Positions 1 to 13,357 of a stretch of DNA of 64,000 nucleotides are shown piece by piece. This DNA comes from Liolophura sinensis (lineage: Eukaryota > Mollusca > Polyplacophora > Chitonida > Chitonidae). A program made the translations under genes and the position numbers. The number at the start of each line of letters is the position of its first letter. The stretch's first letter is position 1. The stretch lies in the NCBI RefSeq assembly GCF_032854445.1, contig NC_088300.1, forward strand, positions 16,435,570 through 16,499,569, in the 5' to 3' direction. A model generated the notes under the pieces. The model saw only the letters and a list, made by a program, of their open reading frames with translations, was not told the DNA's origin and searched no databases.

Positions 1-1970
1 TTCCCCCTTGGATTTTGGATGTTACAGCAGCTCTGGAACATTCCTCTGTCCTATGATAATAAGAGGCTTATCTTTTGTCGCCTGTTGTTATACCACATGT
101 ATTTACAATCGTAGTATGTTGCTCACGCAAGGTCAGTGGTTAGATGAAGGCTGGACTAATTTCCTTTATTTCGTTATATCTTCTTCTACATATGTGAAGC
201 CCGGAACACAACCATGCTGAAGCTAAAGTTTATGCACGTGGCGCACAAGTATTCCAAACTGGTGAAGCCCCAGGGGTTAGGTTGACCGAAAACATCTCCA
301 CAGAACCCAAAACTTCAGTGAAACCCGCTGGAAGGTTTATAGTATCTAAAAATATATATCAGTCTTTGCGAACACCTGGCGGAATTTAGCTTGAACTACA
401 TTACGGTAACCTAAGAGTGTTAGGACTTTCAATTAAACACTCTAATGGTTGTGCATAATTCGCTGCACGAATGTACTTGGGTAAAAGCCATTTATACTAT
501 ACTCGGCATATATACTGTGTTCGACATATACACTATATTCGACATCAACGACTTTGTTATGAACGTTCTTGTATAATTATGCAGCGGTTATGTCTGATCA
601 CACATATACGTACGCATTTGTCTGTAATGGCGCTATCAACTTGAACAAAGTGCGAAAGTAACTTGTTTTTAAAGTTATCGCAGTAATTGCTCTGAATTGT
701 TTATAAAACGATTTGCAACTGACTCTTTAATTGTCAGAAATACTGACAATACTAGAAGCAATTTTGCCTTTCTCGTTCATCAAATCATACATAAGAAGTT
801 CACCACCACATACCCCGAACGAAATGAGAGAATTAAACTATATACGTTTGCATAATTAAACGATTGTTTCGTGTTGGTTTGAGAGTTCTGACCTAATAAC
901 CCACTTCCCACCTGTACCCAGTGACATGTGCAACACACGAAGACATGGCATGTAGATCCCAGTAACCTGTATGCTCCAGTATAACTACGTGTGTACTTTT
1001 AGCGTAATGCACTGTGATAGACAGATACAGGTATGATAGGTACGAATAAACACATATCTATATAAAAATAACTTGGAATTGTCTACTCCACATTTCACTG
1101 GTAATATACAATTCCAGGACAATTGTAACAATTTCTTAACTCGAGCACATGAATTTCATCAAAACAGGAAAAAAACTCACCCATTAGTGAACAAGCTCGG
1201 GGCACAAGAACTAACGCCTCTGGTGTTACTGAGCATTAAAAACATTAATAATTACATCCTGGATCCATTCGATAAGCACATAGCTACAGGCCTACAAAGC
1301 GTATTCTCACTTCGCTTCAGTTCACTGGACACGATCCATGCACACCGGGTTTGGCAAAATATCAGACCCTGCTCTCTGATTTATATCAGCCAATTCTTTG
1401 TTACAAGAATGTCACACCAAAGGAGAAACTTTCGTGGCAAAGCACCGTAGAGATCATGAGTATGAGCGTTTAAAGTGTGAGACGGGGAGTTTGTATAAGT
1501 TCTGTCAGAGTTTCAATAGAACTGAGACAGTCACGCTGGGATGTTCAACACAAAAACTAGGCCAGTTCACAGCCTGTTCTAGTGTACTTGAGGCAGCCGT
1601 GTATGTAGTGATCTGATGTACTCCGTCAAATTCGTGGCAGACAAAGATAAATGTGTAGCTCGGACAAAAATCTGAACCGGTAAATCTGGGTGAACGATAA
1701 TCCAATTTCGGGAATGTTTTATGATATTTTTAACGATCCTTTTCGTGTATAGTGTACACGTATTCTACATGTATAAAGAGACGGTCAAGTACCGTGTCAA
1801 GTGTGTCAATTTACATATACCCGTTTCCTTCTGCTGTGTATATAGCTATTAGTGAACGCCATCTTAATCGTGTACCGTGCTTCATATATATATATATATA
1901 TATACCATCTTCCCCATGTACGAACCAAGGTTGCCATAGACCTTATCTTCGGATACCTTGCCTGTTGTGT
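1..1970. other. non-coding, nothing recognised
   Basis: Only short chance ORFs. A run of degenerate motifs (ATATACTGTGTTCGACATA, near 505-545) and a short AT repeat at 1887-1904 are the only structure seen. Confidence 0.55.
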
Positions 1971-2310
1971 GAAAGTGAGTGAGTGAGTGCTAGGGGTTTA
2001 ACGTTGTACTTAACAATTTTCCAGTCATATGACGACGAAGGAATCCTTAGAGTGCATGTAACGTACCTCCTTGTTGCTGGATGGATTTCCACCGCTGTTT
2101 TATCAAGTGCTGCTTCACTGAGACGCCTTACCGAAGGCAAGTAAGCTGCCCCGCCATTATACTGATAAGGGTCGACCAGTCGTTGCACTATCCCCTTCAT
2201 GTTGAACGCCAAGCGAGGAAGTTATAACTTCCTCTTTTAAAGTCTTAGGTGTCACTCGAACCACGATTGACCCTGGATTTACCGCTCCCGAAGCGGACTG
2301 TTGGGTGAGA
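1971..2310 (-). repeat. tRNA-derived SINE, family B
   Basis: Left end GTGAGTGAGTGAGTGC, then GGTTTAACGTTGTACTTAAC and TCAGTCATATGACG style sequence shared with 27770-28127. Body lines up base by base for over 300 bp (CTGCTTCACTGAGACG, AAGCTGCCCCGCC, AGCGAGGAAGTTATAAC). The inverted tRNA-like head is at the right end, weaker here. Confidence 0.75.
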
Positions 2311-2600
2311 ATCTTGACACCTGTATGCGATGCATGTATAGCTATACATAACGTACATTTTCAAGAAGAATACAATGTGTATCCCACATTATATGTTTAA
2401 TATTGGCGACACGAATTATGATAAATTTTCAGTCGGTCACAATCACGCGACACTAAATTCTTTATCATTCTGTGCAACCTGCCGCAGAAGGAACAAAGGA
2501 TATAGTTTATAAACGAGTATGCCGGAGCTTGGATAGTTGTATGTCAGGAAGTGGCATTATATATTGTACGATTAACCAGCACATTTTGTCTAGGTGCATG

Positions 2601-2714
2601 GGCCCCGTTACACAAAGCGCACGTAACGTTACGGTCAGCACTGTATATAGGTATTACGTCACCATGGTAGTTACGAGGATGTAACACTACGTGCGCTTTG
2701 TGAAACGAACCCCA
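2601..2714. mobile_element. palindromic MITE-like element
   Basis: Arms of about 32 bp: GGCCCCGTTACACAAAGCGC at the left, and GCGCTTTGTGAAACGAACCC at the right, are inverted copies with few mismatches. The centre holds further partly self-complementary sequence (ACGTAACGTTAC, ACCATGGT). Short, non-coding, hairpin-forming, so consistent with a non-autonomous DNA transposon remnant. Confidence 0.6.
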
Positions 2715-4728
2715 GGTAACTCCATAGTATCTATGTGGAAAGCATGTATTAAAGCTATGTCACCGTGTGAGCAAGATCAAAGGTGGTACGAAAATCGATA
2801 TCTAGCTTGGAAAGAAAATCAATAACAGAGATGGAATGATACTGATTTCCGTGTTTACCTTATTCTGGTAAGACATCCGTATTAAACATTGGGGTATCTT
2901 TTTCATCCAGATGGCGACATGAGCCTAAGGTGAATTAAGTATACAGGGTGTTGGCTATATGATCATTTATAACATTTATAAGAATGGTTAGGAGGGGGTA
3001 TTGGGTTATGGGGACACACATTGTAAATTGTCTTGCAATGCAGGAAGGATACATTAATGGTTTGGCCACATAACGCCATAAGAAACGTACCAATGAACGT
3101 GTAACTTCCAGTTTTTTTTAGACGGGAAACGTTTCCAATACCCCCAAAGAAACCTGATAACTATGTGGTACAATGTAACGCGGCGCAGCCGCGCGAGTTG
3201 CAATGCGAATCAAAATGTTGAAAAAGGAGACAAGACGAAAACGCGAGCTTTTCTCATCAGTAAGTTCTCAAATTTAATGTACAACTACCTAGTATCAATG
3301 ACAGTTCAATGGAGAAGTCACTGTTGTTTGAGGGAACTGAACGCAAAATACCCTTCTGCGCAGACTACAACAAACACAACATGCATCTCATTAAATTTGC
3401 ATACCAGTTACATATTTGCAGCTATATTTGAAATCTCTGAAGACAATGCAGTTAATCAGTGGGTCATATACCATTATCTTCACCCTGTCAAGGTGCGTGT
3501 ACCACGCTCGTTCGGACAGTGAGCATGGATGGAGTACAAGTTGAGGTATGCGTATAGACATTACGATGGTGAACAGAACTAGAGCACTTGCCACGACTTG
3601 TCAGAACGAACATCCTATACATAAATTATGGCACTCTGTTCACTATGTGCATGTTTCGCCGGGTTATACAAAATGCGGTTACCCACTGCGTACACGTCTA
3701 AAAGTGACTCAAAGGCATGAGATTTAAGCAGGACAGACAACCCCCCTTTTTCACCCTCCCACACATATTAGAAGGTAAGAGTGTCATCAGCACACCCTTC
3801 CGGAGCATTGTTTCCCGCCCACGGTGTTTTTTTTTCTAAAGAGAATTATAAAACGGAGACACTATATTTACCTCTGCAACTTTCTTCTAAAACTAATTTT
3901 ACTTCTTCTCTCGGGGTTGATGGAAGGTGTGGAAGCAAAACAGAATTGAAAACCATTTTTAATCAATGTGAATAACATGTCGACGCTGACAATAGCGCAT
4001 GGAATGGCCTTTAACCGATACATTGCATGTCAACGTTCGACAAAGATTCTGTTCATGCGTGAATACGGCCAGCTCTTGGACGAGTAATACAAAAGACTTG
4101 TGCTGTTAAGCACTATGTCGATTTCTTGTTGGTAAATCTGACCTTGCCGAATAAGGCCCATAGCAACAGAGGCGATCTCATCTTAAGTGAGAATGAGCTC
4201 ATACTCAAGCTTATCACAGTACTAAAGAAAAATGCTATTCTGGATTTTCCTCAAAGAGCGTCACGACATGTATATAATAAAGTAGTTAACTCAAATAGTA
4301 AAGTGTCTGGAAAACTCTATTGGCCATTGACCTATACAAGACCTGATTCGCTTTTGACTATACAGTAATTCACGTTTGGACCGTATGTAAGAAGAACCCG
4401 TTGTAGAGATCGTGTACTACATAACGCTTTACAAACTGGTACAACGCACACAACTGCCAACATGTACAGAGGTCGCCCCCGAGAATAATATACTACATAC
4501 ACCAAGGCCTATGTGAAAATGTACAAGCTGTACCACTGGAAAATCCAATTCTACAGATGTACCTATATACAGCATATATATGTACATATAGCAGATATAC
4601 AACAACAGGTGTCAAACACAAATAAAATAATATACAGGTTTGGCAACAAATACATCAAATTCAGTATTCACCGCTGAAAATAACATTAATAACTATTATA
4701 TTAAGTACCTATATGCACCTTGGAAAAT

Positions 4729-4733
<5 letters not shown>
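2715..4733. other. non-coding, nothing recognised
   Basis: Chance ORFs up to 119 codons, none with a motif, signal peptide or repeat-family match I can support. Confidence 0.5.
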
Positions 4734-4800
<67 letters not shown>

Positions 4801-4810
4801 TGTGTGTGTG
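4734..4810. repeat. (GT)n microsatellite
   Basis: Uninterrupted GT dinucleotides apart from one TA near 4792. Produces chance Cys-Val and Thr-His ORFs on both strands. Confidence 0.97.
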
Positions 4811-5527
4811 AAGTTGTGGGAATTGGGAATTGGGAATTCGTGCAGGTTGATAACTTTCGAAATTGCGATTGTGAAAGAATTAGGGCTACAGCTAGAGAGT
4901 TCACCACTTGTCTGCATAATTTATAAACTAGAGATAAAACTACAATACTGAATAGGCATTTTGCCGGTTATGCAAGTGAATTCTAGTTTGAGTGCAATTC
5001 GAAATTTTCATTCAGATTATCAGTCAGTCAATCAGTTATTGAATAGTATTTGCTGTGGCTCGTTAGTATGAAGTATCTAACACATTTTGGAACTGCGTAA
5101 TTTAAATATAATATTCTACCCCACACTCAAAAACATGTCATTCTGACATATTAACGGCGGCCTAATTTATGGGCTGAGTATACGCCAGAGCTCAGAAGAA
5201 ATCATCATGAATATATAATATATACACGCGACCCTGACTGTTCTATCTATACAGTGCTAAATAACGACAGAACCCACACAGGCGGCCATGCATATAACTA
5301 CCAGGAAGTTTACATTACGGTAATTTGATACCCAGAAGGATTAACAGTTTGAAACAATATAAGATGTGAACACGCACTTGTCCTATTATAGTTACCATTG
5401 CCTTGAAGCATTAAAGTTGCCCACTCTCAATGCCTGTGCGGTCTTGGACCACTTGCGCGGTCTTACTTTCGTTTATTGAATTAAATTTCAAAAGATAGCT
5501 ATGACAGGCCAACACTGCATACAGCTA

Positions 5528-5645
5528 AATATTTATTTATTTATTTTAATTGCTGTTTTACGCCGTATTCAAGAATATTTCACTTATACGATTGCGGCAA
5601 GCATTATGGTAGGAGGAAACCGGGAAGAGCCTTGTGCTTAATAGC
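5528..5645 (-). repeat. family A SINE fragment
   Basis: ATTTATTTATTTATTTTAAT, then TTTTACGCCGTATTCAAGAA and GGTAGGAGGAAACCGGGAAG: the inverted 3' part of family A. Confidence 0.75.
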
Positions 5646-6028
5646 TATACTTAATTAATACATTTAGTGAAATCAGCATGACGCCCGGTGTAATTAATAT
5701 GCAAATGTGTAAATATTTGCCATGTTCATAAACATGCAAGACTTATTTTTGCATAGACGAAGGAGAGACGGTGAGGCGTAAATGAGGTATAAAATATACA
5801 TGCACGTAGAATCAAGGATAAACAAAGGGTATCCGTAAAAATAAAAACAATGTGTATCGGCTTATACATGTAGGTACTGTATCTTACATGACAGTAAACA
5901 GTGGTGGCTGAGCGAGGCCTCCATTGGCTCAGAATGTAGATTCATGCATACATATTGATACAGCTGAATAGGAGGACAGTACACAGTATAAATATATTTT
6001 GTACTAAACAGGCTGCAAAAGATATATT

Positions 6029-6850
6029 GTGAAATGGGATGTAATAGAGACAATGTATGTGGAATCGGGCGTAACAGAGACAATGTATGCGTAATTGAGG
6101 CGTAACAGAGACAATATATATGTGAAATGGGATGTAACAGAAACAACGTATATGTGGAATGGGGCGTAACAGAGACAATGTATGTGGAATCGGGCGTAAC
6201 AGAGACAATGTATGCGTAATTGAGGCGTAATAGAGACAATATATATGTGAAATGGGATGTAACAGAAACAACGTATATGTGGAATGGGGCGTAACAGAGA
6301 CAATGTATATGTGGAATGGGGCGTACTAGAGACAATGTATGTGGACTGGGGCGTAAAAGAGACAATGTATGTGGAATGGGGTGTAACAGAGACAAGGTAT
6401 GTGAAATAGGATGTAACAGAGACAATGTTAATGTGGAATGGAGCGTGATAAAGACAATGTATGTGGAATGGGGCGTAACAGAGACAATTTAGTGAAATGG
6501 GATGTACTAGAGATAATGTAAATGTGGAATGGGGCGTGGCAGAGATAATGTATGTGGAATGGGGCATAACAGACAATGTATAAGTCGAATAGGCGTAATA
6601 CAGACAATGTATGTGAAATGGGTTGTAACAGAGACAATGTAAATGTGTGACGAGGCGTATTAGAGACAATGTAAATGTGGGATGGGGCGTAATAGAGACA
6701 ATAAAATACTAAAGATAATGTATATGGAATAGGGAGTACTAAAGACAATGTATATGAAATGGGGCGTAATACAGACAATGTACTTAGAATTGGGCGCAAC
6801 AAAGACAATGTGTGTGGAATGGGTTGTAATAGAGACAATGGACGAAGGCA
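6029..6850. repeat. 30-33 bp minisatellite with 125-bp higher-order unit
   Basis: About 27 imperfect copies of a unit like GGAATGGGGCGTAACAGAGA plus CAATGTATGT. Near the left end a four-unit block repeats with a 125-bp period (6061 against 6186), including the same odd variants GTAATTGAGGCGTAAC and CAGAAACAACG. Chance minus-strand ORFs with repeats of HTLSLLRPIP come from it. Confidence 0.93.
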
Positions 6851-8802
6851 CAATGTATACAAGGATGACTGGGGTTCAAGGAAAGAGGGTGCGTATATAC
6901 CGAACTGGTAAACAGACACAACACCTTCGTATTAACCGATGAGTTCAATAGCATCTCACCATGAAGTCATGTTTTGTACCAGAACGGATTCTCAGTGCAG
7001 GCTGGGCTCAAATCAGCTAGAATCAGCTATACTGGACCGGACGGCTCATCTAATTCATGTATGTATATACACATTTCATCACCACGATTTCCCCAACTAA
7101 GACATTATTCCCACCAAAAACTTTGAGAATATATCACCGCGTGTAGCATGATAGGACCGGATTAAGTGTCCTGTGCAAATCCAGCTATGCAACAATAACG
7201 AGGTCAGCAATATGTGGCCGATAATTCAGTCAAGCAGAACGGAATAGCCATCTAACATACGCTCCGCTTGACTGTACCTATAAATAGTCATAATTTGGTA
7301 GTAAATAAAACAATGCACGAGGATGATTCATTAAGACACTGTAGTGTAGGAGTTTCAATTCCTTTGTGTGGCGGTGCCGCTTCGGTTTGCGTGCGTGTGT
7401 GATGAGACAATGCACGTTTCCAGACTACATGGGGGATATGGGTAAGTAGCCTCGGGCCTGACATGCCCTGTACAAGCTCTGGACATGGGTCAGAACATCA
7501 TGCACCCCTGCCCCTCTCACACTGTGGCTGACTTACCTGTTTTCTCTGGCCTGTGAGAGATACCACCGGCTGCCCCGTTGGTACTGTTAGTCATGACGTT
7601 CGCCTGGCTGCCTAACAGTCGTTCTGTGGGTAGCCTACGTTGTCTTCGTAACCTCTCCCCGAGTGTTGGGGCCTATAGCCTGTGCCTGATGTGGATTGTA
7701 ATACAGCCCCACGGAATCGGAGCTGGCTCAGACTGGGTGTTGACCACGGTCGGTTCCTCGGGACTGCAGGGTTGACTTGGTGTGCTGAGACGGACTCCTG
7801 CCACTCATTGCTCCGTTTTAAACCCGGCTGCAATTAAAATACATCATCATTAGTCAAACATGAGTCTGTATGTAGAGTATGTAGGCTCTGTAGCGCGCAG
7901 TGAGTCAACTTGCTACAGACTGCAGTCCACGATTGACACGCTCCACTGTCGTATTGCCCGCCTTAGATATTAATGTCGTGAGCCGGTCGGGTTCGCATTC
8001 ACACGATTTCGGCTTGACACCACAAAGTAGTTCGGTAGTGTCGACTGCACGAAACGTGTCACGTGTCGGATCGTGACGTCAGGGAAACGGTGCGGATGAC
8101 TGACGGTGGTGTTCCAAGTATTTGTTTAGAGCAACAGCTTGCGAATAGTGCCCTTTTCTGAATGCTGTGACACTCGAGTTCTCGCTTTGTGTTTTTGTTG
8201 TTGTTGCAGCAGCTTTGTACGGCCAGGAAAACGTGTTACTCGATACTTGCCCAAGCCTCTTCATTCTTAATCACATCTCTGGCGTATGTCATACAAACAA
8301 GTCGTTTTTATTTTTAGACTGCTGACAATTAAACTGATAACTGTCTGACTGGATGCAAAAATAAAATGATTAAACAGAAGTATTAAAAAAACAAGCAAGT
8401 TTCATGACTTTTCATAACTTATTTGCTTGCATGCACGTACTCTTGTCTCTCGATCAGTATAGATATTTAAAGGTGATTTATAGGTTAGCAGATCTTTTTT
8501 ATTTTATTTCTAATTTTCAGTTTATTGTTATATATTATTTAATTCATTATATATTAATGACAAATTAAACACTAAAATTAAAATATTCCCTTGACTATAC
8601 GCCTACTGCGCAAAACACCAATCCAAAAAAATAAATAAACATTATTTTTAAGAATAAATTGTAAGAATGAAGTTATATAAAACAGTCACCAATGTATTTA
8701 TTCTGAGTACGGAATTTACAATATATTTTTATGTGTTCACGAAATGATGTTAATAACGCGGTTGATTACGTTATACCATGCATCGCCTGTATCGTATGTT
8801 TT

Positions 8803-8804
<2 letters not shown>
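6851..8804. other. non-coding apart from the repeat at 7430-7855
   Basis: 8280-8760 is notably AT-rich with runs of A and T. No gene is supported. Confidence 0.5.
7430..7855 (+). repeat. candidate interspersed repeat, GC-richer than surroundings
   Basis: About 425 bp of higher GC, starting near GGGATATGGGTAAGTAGCCT and ending ACCCGGCTGCAATTAAAAT then ACATCATCATTAG, a 3' end with short trinucleotide repeats like a retroposon tail. Short chance ORFs only. Single copy in the window. Confidence 0.35.

Positions 8805-8871
<67 letters not shown>
8805..8871. repeat. (AT)n microsatellite
   Basis: About 33 AT dinucleotides. Confidence 0.97.
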
Positions 8872-8874
<3 letters not shown>

Positions 8875-9197
8875 GTGAAGTCGCTAGAAGTTCATTGAAC
8901 GATATTGATTCTCGTCTAGGTGTCTAGGCCTATATCAAGTAACGCATGGGGATGTCTGACGTGTAAGCCTATGCCTTCAGCATAATATAAGCGCATCAAG
9001 CATGCAGTGGTACTGGGCTTGGTAATCGATTTCATGTCCATCTGTATACTGTGTGTTATCTGATGACTCGTGATTTACTACATATAGGCCTATCGTGTCA
9101 GTTCTAAGACAGACTGAAGACAAGTTTGTCTAGATTACACGGAAGGCACGAGAAAACAGAACCCGGGAAAATTCTTTATTGCTTGTCTGAAAAGGGA

Positions 9198-9300
9198 TTA
9201 TTTATTCATTTATTTATTTACTTATTTATTTTATTGATGGTTTACGCCGTACTCAAAACTATTTCACTTATTCTGTGGAGTCCAGCATTAGAGTGAAAGG
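9198..9300 (-). repeat. family A SINE fragment
   Basis: ATTTATTTACTTATTTATTT then GGTTTACGCCGTACTCAAAA and a decayed continuation. Confidence 0.65.
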
Positions 9301-9867
9301 GGATTAGAGTGACTAGCTTTTTATAGCAAGCATATTTTGTTCGACGCTGTGAAGTGCCCGTGGTATTATCTTTATGTAGAAATATTCGCTATTTTCCAAA
9401 GTTACGTAACCATTCATTGGCCAATCACCACTACAAAACTGGTGCGGAAGGAAAGGGTGGGTAAACAATTTTCAAGTTTCATTATCATTACGTGGTAAAT
9501 GATAATACCACCTTTTGTGACAATTTCTGGTAAATGAATGAAATAATGAGTTCCGATGTCCGGGGACAGGAAACATGGGATGTAATCATGTATAGGCCTA
9601 AATACTTGTGACCTCGACATTTCCATGTATAGGTGCATTTTCAGATCTTTGCACGACAGGGGAGAGGCGGGTTCAGCCAGTGAGGTAATTCACCGTGTAT
9701 TAACGTGTTTTCTTCATGCGTGTCCCCGAGTACATAGTACGTAAGAAGTTTTTGTCTTATGTACGACAACGGATATGTCTGTGCATGGAGGTAAGTGCAG
9801 TGCCCGAAGTAATGCATCACCGGGCATACTGTATGGTATATTTGAGAAAGCTATCGACACAGCCACA

Positions 9868-9958
9868 TCCAAATCACCGAGAGCTGGATTCGAACATGCG
9901 ACCTCATTGCACAGACGGGGGGAGGGGAGGGGGGGGGGGGGTTCGCCAGAGGCCAGTG
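9868..9958 (-). repeat. SINE head remnant with G-run
   Basis: GAGCTGGATTCGAACATGCG then ACCTCATTGCACAGACGG: an inverted pol III B-box-like motif similar to the family C head at 60095. Followed by a G-rich run with about ten consecutive Gs (9927-9941 region). Confidence 0.4.
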
Positions 9959-10231
9959 GATTTATCAAACGAGCAACGCGCACAGTCAAAAGAACTTGCT
10001 TTAAAGTTTTATTCCAGTCAGGAATAACGCTGCATGTTCTCACCGCCTGCAGCCGATCTGTCCCAATGTATTCGTGGGTTCTAACCCAGTTTTCGTCGGC
10101 TCGGATGCTAATTTGCTGAATTTTTAAGAAGTTTGCCAGGTATAAATGCAGAAAGACTAGCGAAAGACAGTTGTTTACCCTGGAAAATTGGTGGGGGGGA
10201 GGGGTAGTGAGTGAGGTGGGAGAGAGAGGGG

Positions 10232-10480
10232 GTCCTCAGCAGCCGAATGATTAGTGTGCTAGTGCAGTGAGCATCTCACCAAAACTGCCGCTGTTAGTCC
10301 AACTTACACCAGCTTCCTTTCCTGTCAAACGTGGGAATGTAAGCCTATGCGGATGGTCATGAGTTTCCCCGGGCTCTGCCCACGGTTCCTCCCACTATAA
10401 TACTAGTAACCGTCTTCTAAGCAAAATATTTTTACATACGGCGTGAAAATTCACTTAATGAAACAAAATAAATAAATACT
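10232..10480 (+). repeat. degenerate family A SINE
   Basis: TCCTCAGCAGCCGAATGATT opening, GCTTCCTTTCCTGTC, GGATGGTCATGAGTTTCCCC, CGGTTCCTCCCACTATAAT and ACGGCGTGAAAATTC match family A in order with many substitutions. Confidence 0.6.
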
Positions 10481-13357
10481 TCGTGAATTCAGGTTTACAT
10501 CATAAGGACCGTCGTCACAGATATATTAGTGAAATATTCTTGAGTATATGGCTATAGATTCCAATTTAACAGAGCATAAATTTTACATTCCAAAGTGACA
10601 GTAAACTCGTATATTCATCATACAGAGTACACTGTTAAGAAAATATGTATCATGCAAAATCATGCAAACTCATGCAGCGGAGCAGAAACGAAACAAACGC
10701 CTGAAAGAAAATGTGAAAGTGTATAAAATACCGTGCTGTGGCGTTGAATTTCCAAGTGTAACAGATCAAACCAAATTCCTTCCAAAGCGAATGCCATGTC
10801 TTTGTTTTGGTGTTGGACTACGTGGGGGATTTCTTTATTGTGGTCATTGGATATGGTAGTATAAACAGTGGGTTACGGCGAGTGAGCACATATATATATA
10901 ACTAAATCAGGCCCCTTCGGTACCTTTAAACGGTACAACACAAAGTACCACAATCTACTCAACAACTCTGAGATGTGGACGTTTTCACTGTTTACAAAGA
11001 CATTAAGGTCCCGTCCTGGGCCAGTTCACCTCGCCCCCTTAAACGTTCAGGGAGACCCCACACGATGTTTGGTACACTCGTACTTAAATCTTGTAATCAC
11101 CAAAGTAGATCAACATCCACAAAAATAATGCACTGCGTCAACTGCCAAGAGATTAACTCCATTGAAAAAGAATTATTGACCGTGAAGGTCACTGCATGCG
11201 TATTATACCCATTAAGTTCTGCTTTCAAAGTTCTGTCGTATTTCTAACACAGTCTTAAATGTGATGTGATTATTACAGTAAACATGTGAAATATTTACAC
11301 TGCAAAATCGAGGATATTTTCAATGAATATAAATAGTCCAGTTAGTAAACATAATTTGTTAAATTGTAACAGAAATGAATTTTAAAACGAAACACTTACT
11401 ATTAGTTTATAGGATACAATTTCCTATACTCACAATTCAAATCGTAATGTGATCTGCTTATACCCTTAGAAGCTTATAGTTTTTGCCAACAGAATATGAG
11501 AGTATTTATATTGTCCCACTTGCGCACGGTTAGCGACAGAGTATATAGAGTAGGCACCTATATACAGTACAATACTATCTGCCCGGATCGTCGCTGCAAG
11601 CTTAGGAGAACAAACAATAGAATGCTTATCACCAGACTACGGATTACTGGAGAGGTTAGGCTAGCGACATGGGTCACTGAATCATAGTCAGTGTAGAGAG
11701 ATCACTAACAACCATGCGAAGCTAAAAAAAAGTAAGGCTGATGAGACATTTTATGTCTGAAATCGATCAGATATGTTTCGAGCTTCGATTCACATTAACA
11801 CTGTATTATGAAATCTCATCTGGCAAGGAAGAAATGTGGTAGGCCTATGAAACGGGTATGAGAGTGAAGCTAATTCGGCCTATATCCTATAAGCACTGTT
11901 ATCTTTGTTAAGTTTACAGTTCGCACTTTCACTGCACAGGTATTATAATACTGCTTTCATCTGAAAAGTTGCAAGAACGCTAAACTCCATATTCGCTATA
12001 ACGAAATCAAATTTTCTATACTTGCCAAGAATATCTCAAATTATTGCCTCCCAACCGGGACGTGCTCTCAGTAAATATCAGATTCGTACACCCGTACTAT
12101 TTATAGTGTTAAAATGATTCTAAACTTTGAAAAAGTAAAAAGTGACCAGCTTTATAGGCCTAAATTTTAGGAACTTTAGTCTCGATTTTGAACGGTAACA
12201 CGTGTATAGATGAGACTGATATTTTGCGAAAGATGATTATTCGGGCTATTCTAAAATAATATAGCTGGACATATAGGGCCTACTCACCTATATATAGGAT
12301 TAGGCCTAAAATTTATAGTGTTGGTTTTCTTACCTATATAGCTGGTGCCAGCTGTAGTCGCCAAGTAGCGCTAGTCTATGCCGTATAAAACAAACCTGTA
12401 GGCCCTACGACTGGTCAGCAAATACTTTGGTTAATATGTAGACCGCTATAATGCGTATTATATAAAGTGCCTGACGTTTGGCTGAGTATGTCAGTGTTCG
12501 TCAGCTGGAATGAAGCTTCTCTGGCGCTGAACGGATGGTATTATATAAAGCGACACGACAAACGCTCGTCAGCTGGACTCGGACGCCATCTTATTGACGG
12601 CAAATGTTCCTTTTCCAGCTCATCACGACGTTGTATTAAAAACAGAACAACGTTACAGTAGAAAATGACACAATGTAACACTGCAAATTTTGCACTTCAG
12701 TCAGCTTTTGACGTAACCATGGACGGAGTTCCTACTTCCCACTAGCACCACCTCAAGCCATTAAAACATGCATGTCGCCTCCCCATTGTGCCTAATAATG
12801 GTTGAAGCCAGGCCCTAAGTTTTGTACTTAGCCTAAAAAAAATTGTGTTACATTATATTAAATATGAACTAAAACTGCTGCTGTTATACTTTGACTTTGG
12901 ATAACTGTATTGGCTGCTGAGTTTGGTAAAAATATAAATATAAAATATGACCTAATACCAGTATTAGCTAATACACTTTCGAAGAACTGGGCCATGGATT
13001 TTAAATGATTTAGCCTGGTGTCTGACTAAGATAATTTTCACCATCCATAAATCTGACGCCGCCACTACGGTGTCCGAGAGGCATAAGAGGCAGAATCGTC
13101 TGAACGCTATTCATACCTAATATATATAACACGGTACATAATTCTAATGCTTGAGGCAGATGATAGAACTTTACATAGGCCTATTTGGACATAAAATACG
13201 GGAAAAATAGTCCAATCTCAACCAAACAACATTCGTTCGAAAGCTGACACACTAAGATTTACATTGGTGTGTGAATCGGCAAACAAGCATGTTTTCACTT
13301 GACTACACGAAGCCGGAAACCCATAAGTCTGTACGTATTGTGTTTAGTAGGAGAAAT
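10481..13357. other. non-coding with a duplicated TATA-like segment
   Basis: TATTATATAAAG occurs at 12457 and again at 12539, each followed at 27-32 bp by GTCAGCTGGA. No ORF of note follows. Otherwise no features. Confidence 0.4.

Noticed and set aside
4640-4951. Cys-Val and Thr-His repeat ORFs
   Set aside because: Translation of the GT microsatellite on both strands.
6004-6919. Overlapping minus-strand ORFs up to 221 codons with HTLSLLRPIP-like repeats
   Set aside because: Generated by the 30-33 bp minisatellite. Different frames give equally long repeats, and indels between units break any single protein.
9714-10119. Overlapping ORFs of 103-114 codons on both strands
   Set aside because: They cross a SINE head remnant and a G homopolymer and disagree on strand; no domain seen.
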